Shown here in pieces: positions 35,949 to 46,067 of a stretch of DNA of 64,000 nt. Position 1 is the first letter of the stretch; each line of letters begins with the position of its first letter. The notes under the pieces were generated by a model. That model worked only from the letters and a program-made list of their open reading frames with translations. It had not been told where the DNA came from and made no database searches. The position numbers and the translations under genes were made by a program. Origin of the DNA: Humulus lupulus (taxonomy: Eukaryota > Streptophyta > Magnoliopsida > Rosales > Cannabaceae); the NCBI RefSeq assembly GCF_963169125.1, contig NC_084797.1, positions 91,979,868 to 92,043,867 on the forward strand. Reading direction: 5' to 3'.

Positions 35949-36969
35949 GAATTTTGGGACAGTAGCTGTAACAAGGTCATTGAATATACAATTGAAGTAT
36001 CCTTCAAAGGGCTTTATTAGGTCTATTCAAATGGAAAATATCCATGGCTTTAAGTCAACTGGCAGCAGTGGCTCAAGAGGTGCATTGATTATTCTAGAAG
36101 GCTTAGATCGATGTGGAAAAACAACAGTCTAGTAGTCTACACAAGTACTTGGTAGGATTAGGGCATTCGGCTGAATTATGGCGATTCCCAGACAGAACAA
36201 CAAGTGTGGGGAAAATGATATCATCCTATCTTTTCAATGAATCTCAACTTGATGATCATGCTATACATCTTCTTTTCAATGCCAACCGTTGGGAGAAGAG
36301 GTTAGCTAAGTCATTCTAAATTTTTTATATGCATTGGAGTTCATTATTGCTTTATGGTTGATTTAGATAACGAATAATTTTTTTCTTCTGTTTATTTAGC
36401 CTTTTGTATTATTTATTGGTTCTTGAAAAAAAAATTGGCTGAGTTCATATCTGTAACTGGTTTAATGTGGTGATGGATGATATGTTGATTTAACAAAAGT
36501 CATGGCACTGCTCTTATCTTTCAGATTATTCAGAGGGTAAAGACAGTCCAAATGGATGGCTAGTGGTGAAATAGTAAACTATTTGTTGAATATTTGGTTT
36601 GTTAAATTAAAAAATTATATTCAGATTATAATGCTTCCTATCATTGCTGTTGTGATAAATGTTGGACTTTTCATTAAAACCATATTGTATGACAGAAGCA
36701 AACGTGGGATTTTTGAAAAATTCCTGTTCTTTGCAGATCCTTGATGGAAAGTAAATTGAAATCTGGAACCACCATCATTGTTGACCGGTATTCTTATTCT
36801 GGGGTGTCTTTCTCTTCTGCCAAAGGACTAGATTTTGAGTGGTGTAAGGTGAAGATATGCTTAGTTGTTTTTATAAACAATTGTTTGTATTTAATTTCTA
36901 ACAAACCAGATCATTTTTGTAGGGTTATTGGCTCCAGATCTTGTAGTATATCTTGATATACCACCAGAG
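35949..36969 (+). pseudogene. Captured thymidylate kinase (dTMP kinase) gene fragment
   Basis: dTMP kinase makes dTDP from dTMP. Three exons by eye with GT-AG introns: 35949-36300 ('SRGALIILEGLDRCGKTT' P-loop, then 'LWRFPDRTTSVGKMISSYL', 'SQLDDHAIHLLFNANRWEKR'), 36737-36848 ('[19 protein letters not shown]', '[18 protein letters not shown]', including the DRY motif) and 36923-36969 ('[16 protein letters not shown]'). Directly after the P-loop, at 36117-36135, a small deletion shifts the frame and creates TAG TAG, so the copy is dead. The C-terminal exons (LID and nucleotide-binding end) are absent; sequence after 36970 turns into CACTA filler. Confidence 0.88.
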
Positions 36970-37594
36970 GTAATTAAGTTATATAATTTTCAGGCTAGTA
37001 TGTAAATTCATGAATGTACCAATTTTGGTTACTGCCAATTTTGAGGTTATAACTTTTTTACAATGAATGATACATGGTTTTGGACCATTTACACAATCTA
37101 AATACAAAGCTCTCCCTGATGTTCAATCTGCCTTATTTTAAGTTTTAAACCTCCAGGAAGACCTTTAATTGTAGTTTCTCACATGATGAAAAGGCATCTA
37201 TATCTTTTCTTTTTTTTTTTGGTCTAAACTTTGTGTTGATGAGTCATAGATAGAGTAAGGGTCTAAGAGGCTTGCTAGAGTTACCTTTTGAAATCATAGC
37301 TAGAGTTTCTTGAGTGGATGAGTCATAGCTAGAGTAACTTTTGAAATCAGAATTAAAAAAATATACTAACTGTAGTATTTAGTTATCACTTACATAGTTA
37401 TCCCAAGTGAGTTCTATATTCCAAGTGAGTTAGCACTTACATATTTTGATCTTGTAATTTTTAGATTTGGAACATACTGAGTTCTATTGATTTTGTCTAC
37501 CCGTTGATTCTATCTGAACTATATTGTAATTACACAGGAAATTCTGAATGAATATAGTTATTAAAAATAGATAAATGAAAAAAATTCTCATATT
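36970..37594. other. CACTA interior after the kinase fragment
   Basis: AT-rich, no exon recognised. It contains local duplications: 'gagtcatagctagagt' type blocks near 37240-37345 and 'ccaagtgagtt' twice near 37405-37430. Confidence 0.5.
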
Positions 37595-37949
37595 CTACAT
37601 GGGACGTCGATCTCCACAATATTGTCGTCTTATGTATTGCAGGGAACGATGCTTGCACATAAATTGTCATCTCATGTACTGTAGGAGGATGACGCTTGAG
37701 TAGGAACTGTCGTCTCATTTACTGCAGTGGATGTCACTTGCACAAAAACTGTCGTCTCATGTACCACAAGAGACAACGTTTGCATAGGAACCATCGTCTC
37801 ATGTACGACAAGAGATGACACTTTTATTTAAACCGTCATTTCATGCTTTAAATGGCATGACATTGCATGGGATGACGTTATTAGAACCGACGTACGAGAG
37901 TCCATACGACGGTTTAAAACCATCGTCCCATGTCAATTTTGTAGTAGTG
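37595..37949 (+). repeat. Right subterminal array and terminal inverted repeat of CACTA
   Basis: At least six copies of '(a)ctgtcgtctcatgta(c/t)' type motifs at about 45-60 bp spacing, alternating with 'gcttgcacaaa/gtttgcatagg', then the terminal CAATTTTGTAGTAGTG. Such dense subterminal arrays are the usual transposase binding sites of CACTA elements. Confidence 0.87.
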
Positions 37950-37952
37950 TAT

Positions 37953-38254
37953 GTAAACACATGAGCAAAATAAGTGAAAGCAAGCTAAGGTACTTAGAGT
38001 ATTTTTCAAAATTTTGTATTTTTCTAAATCAAACCAAAGTGCTATGCTAAGTTCGGTCATGCGAACATATGTTATAATAAGACGCAGATGTATTATAATA
38101 TCAAAAAAGAATTACTTTATACCGCGAGCAGTACTACTCGGATGCAATTGTTCGATTAGAAGGAAAATAGCTGTCCGTGCAACAATCAAAAATTAAATAA
38201 GGAGTTGTCTTTACATCACGAACCGTAGGTCATGTATTTAAAAGAGAAAAAAAA
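37953..38254. other. Element A spacer between CACTA and antisense ORF
   Basis: Non-coding; matches 52671-52970 of element B in order ('atgtaaacacatgagcaaaataagtg', 'gtactgc..ggatg', 'tttacatcacga'). The conserved end 'acatcacgaaccgtaggtc' marks the region just beyond the antisense ORF stop. Confidence 0.6.
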
Positions 38255-38885
38255 CTATGAAGTTGCCGGGGGGTCTTGTGGCGATTCCTGCTGCTGCTGG
38301 TCGACTGCATCCCCAGCTTCTTCTCGGGCGCCTTTGATTCCGGTTGCTAGAGAAATTTCTAGAGACCTTGGAATTGTCTCTTCCTCCAGGCGAGCAACGC
38401 ACCTAGCCAGCTCCACCTTCCTGATATGGTCTGGGAGATAGGAAAAGTTGGCAGTGGGATTGTTCTTCCAGAACAAGTAGAAGCACTCGAACGATGCCCC
38501 CTCATAGTCTTCAAGGTCGCGGGCGTTCTGTTCCTCTAAAGCACCAACCTCTTGGCGACTTATTGTGGGCTTCCTGATAATTCCTGAGCGAGACTTCCTT
38601 GTACTACTCCTTGGATGCAGTGATCTTATCGATACTTGCATCCTTCCTCTTCAGCTCCTCTTTGAGAGAACCATTTGTGGCCTCGGTCACTTGCAGTGCC
38701 TCGAGGTGCTTCGCCTCGACTTTTTTAAGAGCCTCAATATGCTTCGCCTCGGCCTCTTTGAGGGCCTCAGAATGTTTCTCCTTGACCGCCTTCAACTGCT
38801 CGGCATAAGTAGCCTCAGACGCCTTGAGTTGCTCGGTGTATTGAGCCTCAACAACACTGAGCTGATCGCTGAGTTTCTTCTCAAA
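38255..38885 (-). pseudogene. aORF C-terminal part of element A
   Basis: On the minus strand, a long coiled-coil stretch (about 38885 to 38604) is built on an 'AKHxEALKxxE' repeat: 'EAEAKHIEALKKVEAKHLEAL'. It is followed in another frame by 'FYLFWKNNPTANFSYLPD' and 'KVELARCVARLEEE', and a Gln/Asp/Pro-rich tail ending at 38255. B has the matching 'FYNFWKHNQSVDFSYLSE' (52975-53271). Frame changes near 38604-38641 split it. It is the C-terminal part of the protein that starts near 40779. Confidence 0.7.
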
Positions 38886-39270
38886 CTGAGCATTCTACAT
38901 CCTTGAAGATCGACAGCCGGAGGTCAGGGTAAGCACCCCCTGCGATCAAGAAAAAGATAAGGTCATGAATAGGAGCAAGTTAAAAAGACGATTTACAAAG
39001 CAGAAAGCAACTTACAGCAAGCACTTCGTTCAGTGCACGGCTGAGGACCTGGTCAACCCCCATGGAGCCGGTCTCCTGGATTGCCTCCCGGCTGCGTCAG
39101 TGCTTCATTATTTTTGTCAGCCTATCTTTGGCTGTGCTAAGCACCACGCCCGTAAGGTCATCTCCTGAGCCTTCTTCCCGACGACCAACCAACTGCTGGA
39201 CGGTGGATGTTGGGGGCACCTATGGGATTTCTTCTTGCTCGCTGACTTGGTGTACAAGTCGAAGGCACGT

Positions 39271-40779
39271 TCAGCAGGCATGTCTGCAAAAAATAAACGA
39301 GCGAACAGTCAGGCAATATAATAAAAGAAACTTGCTAAGTTTAAGAAGCAAGGACAGAGAAATTGAAAGTATAATATCCGAGCTATCATTACTGGTCGCT
39401 ACATTATTTAATCTACAAGTGCTACACTCACTCTCTGGCCTGAAGAAATCTGAATTTAAAGTAGGAGGATATTTAAAGTTACCATCCCCGTCGAAGAGAT
39501 GACAGGGAATAGGCAGACTATCTAAAAGCGAGAAATCGGTACCCTTCTCGTCCGACGATTCGTCAAGGGGCTCGAGAGGGACAGTGGCCTTCTTTTTCCC
39601 TTTCCCTGATGGGCGGGGGGAGCAGCAGCTCGTGGAATGTTGGAGGGTTCCCTGATTGTCACTCTGGTTGTCCTCCTTTGAAGTTGTGACATGTCTGGGT
39701 GCTGCTCGGGAATCTCCTTGCCAGTGGCACTTCCCGATGTTGACTTCCTCACGTCTTGGTGAGGTGCTTAAAGCCCGACCAGCCTCAAGTTGGGCTCTGT
39801 GACCAGTTAGTTGACACTTTTCTCTATATCGTTCATGCTGGCCAGGAGGACTGATCGCATCTCCATGTCTGGAGTAGGGCCTGAAACGCACTAAATTTCT
39901 AAGGAAAATGCAGCAAAAAATTGAAGAAAGATTGGCGACCAGTGGTACAAAGACTTTACCTCCTTGAGTGAAGGCCAAGTTGTTCACGACCATGTTAGTC
40001 GTCAGGAAATACTCCAGATGGTATCTCCCCATGTTCGAGATGTAGGTGGTGTCAGCCAGGAAAGTGCAACCTGTTTCTTGGTGACAAAAGTGGAAAAACC
40101 CCGTGCTTTCTTGGTTGGGGTTAGATTTTAGGTCGAACAGATAGTTTACCTCATGTAGTGTGGGGACAGGCCATTTTTTGTGGCTATATAGGATATAGAG
40201 TGCAGCAAGCATTCTATATCCGTTGGGAGTTATTTGAAAAAGGGTGACCCTGAAGTAATTGGCCACCCCCTGGAAAAAAGGATGAAGAGGCAGGGTAGCT
40301 CCTGCCTCGATGTGGTACCTCAACCAGGCGCTGAAGGCGTCTCCAGGTAAGTTCGCCCGTTGGTCTTGAGTAGGTTGGACTAGTGTCACCCCAGGGAGTC
40401 CATATTTTTTGATGTAATTGGTGATCATTCTGGTCGTTACCTGGCTGACAGGTGCGATGTACCATTCAACATCTGGTTGAACGGCGTTTCGGGGGTGAGC
40501 ACGAGTTTGAATGTTTGGGTTAGGAATATTTCCTTCCCGACCACTGGTCGAGGGAATTCCAGCCTGAGGAGCAGGCTGGTCAGAATGGTTGGAAGCTTTC
40601 TTTTTCTGGGCAGTGGATTTTACTCTACCCATGGCTGGAAGGTTTGGCTGAGGTCTATTGGGTGGGGTTCGAGAAAAAGGAATTTCTAGTATAAGCAACG
40701 ACGATTGCTCTTCATCTTCAAGTAATTGGGCAAGCAAGTCGTCGTCGATAGGCCTTTCACCTCCCCACAAATCTTGCAT
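39271..40779 (-). CDS. Antisense extra ORF (aORF) of Tat element A, N-terminal and central part
   Basis: A 502-codon open frame on the minus strand, opposite to gag-pol. It starts 'MQDLWGGERPIDDD', has a Pro/Lys-rich linker ('AMGRVKSTAQKKK'), then a globular block: 'LPLHPFFQGVANYFRVTLFQ', 'NGYRMLAALYILYSHKKW', 'HEVNYLFDLKSNPNQESTGF'. This is the putative gypsy type transposon family (Pfam Transposase_28, PF04195). In-frame reading after about 39958 ('TQGG' then GT) looks like a read-through intron of ~75 bp, after which codons run in a different frame until 'SLLDSLPIPCHLFDGDGNFKYPP'. The function is unknown. Compared with gag-pol of the same element this part is remarkably free of stops. The start is uncertain, since an upstream exon is possible. 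Confidence 0.7.
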   Translation of the reverse strand: MQDLWGGERPIDDDLLAQLLEDEEQSSLLILEIPFSRTPPNRPQPNLPAMGRVKSTAQKKKASNHSDQPAPQAGIPSTSGREGNIPNPNIQTRAHPRNAVQPDVEWYIAPVSQVTTRMITNYIKKYGLPGVTLVQPTQDQRANLPGDAFSAWLRYHIEAGATLPLHPFFQGVANYFRVTLFQITPNGYRMLAALYILYSHKKWPVPTLHEVNYLFDLKSNPNQESTGFFHFCHQETGCTFLADTTYISNMGRYHLEYFLTTNMVVNNLAFTQGGKVFVPLVANLSSIFCCIFLRNLVRFRPYSRHGDAISPPGQHERYREKCQLTGHRAQLEAGRALSTSPRREEVNIGKCHWQGDSRAAPRHVTTSKEDNQSDNQGTLQHSTSCCSPRPSGKGKKKATVPLEPLDESSDEKGTDFSLLDSLPIPCHLFDGDGNFKYPPTLNSDFFRPESECSTCRLNNVATSNDSSDIILSISLSLLLKLSKFLLLYCLTVRSFIFCRHAC

Positions 40780-41660
40780 GAAAAGCTGCGAACAGAGAAA
40801 GGGGGAGGTGAGAACGTAAAGCCTAAAAATCTGTGTTGAGAGTTAGAATAATGTTGCTCGCGTATAAAAGTTAAGCTTGTATACGACCAGCAACATTCTA
40901 GCAAAAATACTAAGTTTTATATGAGCAATTTGAAAAACAGATTGAAAAGCGGAAGTAAAAAGTTTTTTGGGAAAAAGCTTTTTTGACTCTGAAGGGGCGG
41001 GAAAAACCCAGTTTTTCAACTAACCTAAAAATCGAATTTTCACTTCGATTTTACGCCCTAAGTCTACAATCTCGACTACCAAACTAGCTCCTAACTCCTA
41101 CAAGACATTGTTTCATCACCCTATCAAGCATCGGTTAACATTCCCAATTTCCCCAAAACAGTTTCAGTCAAGAATAGAAAAAAAAATCTCCAAGAACTCG
41201 GAAATCAGAAATAGCAACAAACAAATGTTGCATGGCATATTAACAACTGAAAGGTTTGAAGAAACGTACTTGTATGAAAGATGGAGTAAAGTTCTGAGGC
41301 GCTAAGTTGATTCGGCTTGGCAAGAGCTTCGTGATCCGTCTGAGTTTCTAGGTTCCTGGAAATGTAGCTCCTGGTTCTTCGGTTTTCTTGAGGATAAAGT
41401 TAAAACGTAAAAAGTAAAAACTGATTCTGAAGGGTTATTTATATTAGCCGAGGAGCGGTTGCCAAGGTAATCATAAAGGGTAACTTTTCAAGGCGTGGGG
41501 AAGTGTGATATCCATCAGATAAGTTATTGGGAAACCGAAAAGACTTGATTAGACATGATTGGTCACTTTTTTTCAGAAAGCATGGGCAGCTCTGACAGAT
41601 TTCGTGGGGTATTCGAAGAGTCAGTTTCCTAAGTTTACTTATTGCTGGTCACAATAAATA
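40780..41660. other. Element A region between aORF start and PPT
   Basis: It should hold the promoter and leader of the antisense ORF. Similar in order to 55529-56281 of element B ('gggcgggaaaaac..agtttttcaact', 'acgccctaa/acgtcctaa'). I see no clear TATA box on the minus strand and no other gene. Confidence 0.5.
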
Positions 41661-41675
41661 AACTTGGGGGGCAAA
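41661..41675 (+). other. Polypurine tract of element A
   Basis: aacttggggggcaaa ends immediately before the 3' LTR start TGTTTACC. It is matched by the tracts of B and E at the same place. Confidence 0.88.
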
Positions 41676-42289
41676 TGTTTACCCTAAAAATGGCTACTGA
41701 TGATGTGGCAAGGATTTCTCCTGCGTAGTTGACACGTGGCAGAGAGTACTGCTCGACTATCAACCAGAAGCACACCGCTTCGTCAGGGCTTAACTTTTAG
41801 ATTCAACCAGGCTGGTCGTATAACTTGATTTGTTTCCTTCTTAAAGTGTAATCTTATAATTAATACATTGAATATTTTCTCATTATTACCTTGATACGCG
41901 GTTATTAAGGAAAGATATGGCCTGTTGGCCCATGTAACCCTCCTTGAGCCAATAAATATGCATGAAATAGCTCAAGGAAGAGACTTTTGATTCCTGAATC
42001 TTTTTGCTAAGATAGAGAAAAAGAGAGAGCTATAGTGCAATCATCCATCGTTTTATTGTATTTCTTCCAAGGTTTGTGAAACTCAAGAACTCTAGTTCTT
42101 TGATCACTGCTTTGAGATTCAATCTTAATAATATCACTAAGTGGACGTAGGTCATTACCATCTTTCGGGGCCAAACCACTATAAATCCTTGGTGTTTTCC
42201 TTTTTTCCATTGGATTATCTTTCTTACTTGCTGTTTTATCTTTTGTCCTACATTTGACTCCATGTTGTTGGCCAAATCGTGGGTCAACA
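41676..42289 (+). repeat. 3' LTR of element A
   Basis: 614 bp, TGTTTACCC...GGGTCAACA, collinear with 19621-20234 with no length difference and about 35 substitutions, most of them transitions. Confidence 0.93.
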
Positions 42290-42294
42290 GGATT

Positions 42295-44314
42295 AATGCC
42301 CTAAAATAATGTAAAGACCTTTTATTGAATTAAATAAAAAGAAAATTTTATTATATTTGAATATTATAATTAATTATATGACAATATCTCATTCAAAAAA
42401 AAATTATATGATAGTACAAACAAAATTCCTTATTCATTCATGAGAATATAATCTTGTATTAGTATGAGAGAATTAAGATCATTCATAATGAATAAAATAG
42501 TCAGTAACATATTAGAGTAAGGAATCTTTAATGAATGTTTACAAGTGCGATTTACTAAGCATACGGGATGCAAGTGATCTAGATTCAGATTACTGATGTG
42601 GATATACATCTTAGTAAATGTGTTGTATTTAATAGAGATTATATATGACAGGACTGATAAGAATTAATTATCTTTATAAACTTGTCGTTTGACATAAAGA
42701 TTTGATTCTTATCACAATAAATGATCATTTATAGATCATTCTAAATATTAACTATTCATGAACTCCTGTTTATTGGATCTTTTGATTCACTTGTTAAGAT
42801 TTCTTAGTATAATGAGGCTAATGACTTTTGTTTTGGAGATTCAATATCATGAATGGATTGGAACATGAATTACAATAATGGGCTCCATACTTTCCTAATG
42901 GGTCGAATATTGGTTCTCTTAAGGGTTAATTCTGGAACTGGATAGTTATTAAGCTTAAATCTATAATTTGATTATAGATTAATTATTCGCTAGTGAATTA
43001 ATGGTACTTAAGGATCAAGAGGTAATTAGAAGGGTAAAATGGTAATCTTGACAAGCTCTAATTAACAAACCAATAAATGGAGGACAAAACTACATTTATT
43101 GATTATATCAGTGGATTACAAGAGAAAATTCTGTAAATATAATTCTATAAATACTTAGAGTGCAATTCCATATTTATAGTGGAGTAATCATGGAATTAAT
43201 AAATAAGATTATTGGATTAAAGAGTTTAATAAATAATCTGGTATATTGGAGCTTCGCATTATAGGTCCATGGTCCCCAGATCACCTCTGTCATACACTGT
43301 AAAGGGTAAGGATGTCAAAAGAAAGATTTGTAGAGAGGACTTAATTGCAAAGGAATTAATTTTTCCAGGGCAATGAAATAATTATGTGATAGTTATGGGC
43401 AATTGATTATTTATTTATTAATTAATTATTTAACTATATAGTTTTTATTTTGGAAAACTATAGGTTAAAATTAATATTAATCTTGTATTGATTAATATAT
43501 AAAGAGAGATGAATAATTTTCTTATTTAGAGTAAGATATTTATTTATTTAAAAAACTGATATTTAAGCTAAAGTTAATTTTGAATTAACTGATATTTATT
43601 TTGGGATAAATATATTGTCTTAAATATTAATTAAATAAACAAATGAGAAAATTATGGAAATTCCTAGTGTGGCTCACGCCACTCACTTTATTGCATAGTG
43701 AGTGGCGCCACACAGGGATATTTTCTATTCTTGTGATTTGAATTTTGAATTTTAAATAATTTATTTATTTAATTATATATATTTAATTTTTTTAATATGA
43801 TTTAAATTAAATAATTAAACAAGGTTATAACTGATTAGCTTTATTTGAATAAAATAAAGATTAATTAAATAAGTTAATTATCTTTATAAACCTAAAAAGA
43901 AGTTATTGTTTAACACAGACTCTCTTAGAAACATAAGCAATAGTTTTTCTAAACCTGAAAACTATTTAATTAATCTTCTCTCTATCAATCATCTTTAGAT
44001 ATCATGTGTTGACTACATCTAAAGAGTCATAAATTAACCTTTTTTAGTCCTATATGCCCACACACGTCCTTGTGTGTTTGATGATTGGTTTGGAAGATCA
44101 AGGTGTGAGTCTTTAGAACTTGGATAGGAAGATCGTTGATTTTATACAAAAAGATTCAAGGACACTTGATAGGCTACAAGAGGTAATCTTTAATCTGACT
44201 GTATGAGATTTAATATATTTATATATATGTGTATGATCTTTGCTGATATTAATAATTATTAAAAAGAGCTTATTCCTCGCCGCGAATCTCTGATTTGCTC
44301 TTTTAATACCTACA
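42295..44314 (+). repeat. 5' LTR of copia element C, main part
   Basis: It continues from 19611-19620 across the insertion of element A: the GGATT at 19616-19620 and 42290-42294 is the target duplication inside the LTR. It holds the module 'tattggagcttcgcattataggtccatgg' near 43240 and ends CCTACA at 44314 directly before the PBS-like sequence. No coding content. Confidence 0.65.
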
Positions 44315-44315
44315 A

Positions 44316-44328
44316 TTGGTACTAGAGC
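44316..44328 (+). other. Primer binding site of copia element C
   Basis: TTGGTACTAGAGC follows the LTR end by one base. The canonical plant copia site complementary to initiator Met tRNA is TGGTATCAGAGC; here TC reads CT, probably a mutation. Confidence 0.6.
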
Positions 44329-44599
44329 ATCTACATATATTTATATATATTAAATTCTATGTGGGTTTCTTGCATTTTTTATATGTATGTCGATATGTAT
44401 ATTGAATGGATGGATATGTTTTTTGAATATATGGTTGAATAATGGATCGTTAATTATATGGTACTATTGGGTTAGGAATTTGAATTTCTAGATCTTGTGT
44501 CAGCCATAAAAGGCATAGGATTTTTGTAAAATTTTATTTTTGAAATATGTATTTTAAAAATCTGTACACAAAGAAGAAAGAAGGACCCATGTTTATGGC

Positions 44600-44850
44600 C
44601 CGAGCCCTAGCCACACGCAATAGCCGGAGTCGCAACTCCCTACACACCACACGCCACTCCTACGAGCCCGCGCCCCTGTGCCTGCGAGCTCGCGCCCCTT
44701 TGCCTGCAAGCCCACGCCCCTGCGCCCCTGTGCCTACGTGCTCGCACCCCTACGCCCACTGCGTGTGCACCCAGCTGCCGTGCTCACTGCATGCGACAGC
44801 CACCAACTCGAGCCCTTGTGGATCCTACATGCCGCTGGCCATAGTGATCT
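44600..44850. repeat. GC-rich degenerate tandem repeat in element C
   Basis: The motif 'cgcccctgtgcctgcgagctc' recurs in variant form about four times between 44665 and 44765, in a region otherwise AT-rich. The plus strand is open here and would encode a Cys/Pro/Arg-rich peptide, but this follows from the repeat and I do not call a gene. Confidence 0.5.
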
Positions 44851-45414
44851 AAGGCACCATTCTTGGTGCCCAAGTTAGATCCTTATTTTGTGCTATAATC
44901 TTTTATTTAATTAATTTTAAATTATTTGAATTTAAAAGTTTACTTATCTTATTTTATTTTTATTAGAAAAATAAAATATCTTTTAGTTGGTTAAGATTTT
45001 ATCTTAAGTTTAAATAATTATTTGAATTTGATTATTTAATTATTTAAATTCAACTAAATTAAAAAGATGCTATAAATAGTTATTTAATTAAAAGTTAGTT
45101 TTGATTAAATAATGTATTTGGAAAGATAGTTTCTAATTAATTAATTGGGCCTAACCAATTCCTAAAGATTTGCAAGAAATCCTCAAAGAGAGGAGAAATA
45201 TTCTTGGAGTCTTCAAATTAAGTCATAGGCTACTTTTAAAATATTTTATTTCTATTTTTTCAATGGTTGTAAATTTAGAAATACCCAATAGTACTCGGTT
45301 CATTATTTATTGTTTATTTATTGTATTTATTTAAATAAATGTTAGTTAATATTTGACTAATAACATGATCATGCATTATTCAATTACATGTCATTCATGA
45401 AACCCCACGCAATT

Positions 45415-46020
45415 TGTTATCCAAAAAATAGGCACGGGTGACGTGGCAGGTAATTTTAAACACGTGGCTGACACCTGGCAGAGTTCTGTTCGAATATTGA
45501 CCAGTAAGACATTCCTAGCGTGGCAGTTGAGTTTTCCTTACGACCAACATGGTCGTACACTCCGCATGTTTCAAAATGAACTTGTAGAGATCATGATCAG
45601 TTTCGAGATTGTCTCCAATAATTCCTGATTATCTGATTAATTAGGAGAGAATATCTGTAACAAATTCATGTAATCCTCCTTGAGCCTATAAATAGAGAAA
45701 GATAGCTCAAGGAAGGGAATTTTTGGCTTTTGCTTAATTAAAATTACATACTTACGAGAGAATTAGAGCTATTGTATTATGATTGTACTATTTATCTCTC
45801 TTAGGTTTGTGAAACTCAGAGAACGCTAGTTCTTTGATCACTCCTTTGAGATCTCATATCAATAATAGCTTAAGTGGACGTAGGTCATTACCAGTTCTTG
45901 GGGCCGAACCACTATAATTTCTTGTGTCCTTTACTATTTTTGTCATTATATTCAGTCCAACACATCTGTCCACATCAAGCGTTTTGACTCCGTGTCAGTT
46001 GACCAAAACAAGGGTCAACA
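45415..46020 (+). repeat. 5' LTR of element B
   Basis: 606 bp, TGTTATCC...GGGTCAACA. A TATA box tataaata lies at 45687-45694. 'gggtgacgtgg' near 45436 and 'cacgtgg' near 45461 are G-box/bZIP-like motifs, also present in the 3' copy. The module 'aagtggacgtaggtcattacca' near 45871 is shared with A and with the relic at 14803. Confidence 0.93.
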
Positions 46021-46023
46021 TTC

Positions 46024-46041
46024 TGGTGCTTTCATTGAGAG
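46024..46041 (+). other. Primer binding site of element B
   Basis: TGGTGCTTTCATTGAGAG, three bases after the LTR, identical to the site in element A. The tRNA is not assigned. Confidence 0.7.
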
Positions 46042-46067
46042 CTTGATACCAAATTGTTGAAGCAGTA

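Larger units (their letters stand above)
26921..37949 (+). mobile_element. Non-autonomous CACTA (En/Spm-type) transposon carrying host gene fragments
   Basis: Ends are CACTACCACAAAATTG (26921) and CAATTTTGTAGTAGTG (37949), inverted repeats differing at one position over 16 bp, with a 3-bp duplication TAT (26918-26920 and 37950-37952). Subterminal arrays of GTCGTCTCATGTA-type motifs lie at 26960-27145 and 37595-37935, as expected for transposase binding. The unoccupied site in element B (about 52643-52680) continues across the junction. No TNPA/TNPD-type transposase is visible, so it would depend on a partner. Cargo, all on the plus strand: M50B-like peptidase exons, a SOG1-type NAC exon and thymidylate kinase exons, each with intron sequence. 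I infer a Pack-CACTA style gene capture at DNA level. Confidence 0.9.
19621..42289 (+). mobile_element. Tat-lineage Ty3/gypsy element A, with nested CACTA
   Basis: It has two 614-bp LTRs (19621-20234 and 41676-42289), TG...CA ends and a 5-bp duplication GGATT at 19616-19620 and 42290-42294. Inside, in order: PBS (20238-20255), gag, protease, RT, RNase H, a second archaeal-type RNase H, integrase (to 26548), an antisense ORF (40779 to 38255) and PPT (41661-41675). The second RNase H and the antisense ORF are hallmarks of the plant Tat lineage. All of gag-pol is broken by stops and frameshifts. The LTRs differ at roughly 35 positions by eye (~6%). Without the 11-kb CACTA element it would be about 11.6 kb, close to element B. 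Confidence 0.92.

Noticed and set aside
30828..36969. A functional host gene cluster
   Set aside because: All three gene pieces lack ends or carry breaks and lie within transposon termini, so they are captured fragments.
44547..44852. Cys/Pro-rich ORF resembling a small secreted protein
   Set aside because: It has no signal peptide, and its composition is dictated by a GC-rich tandem repeat inside a retroelement.
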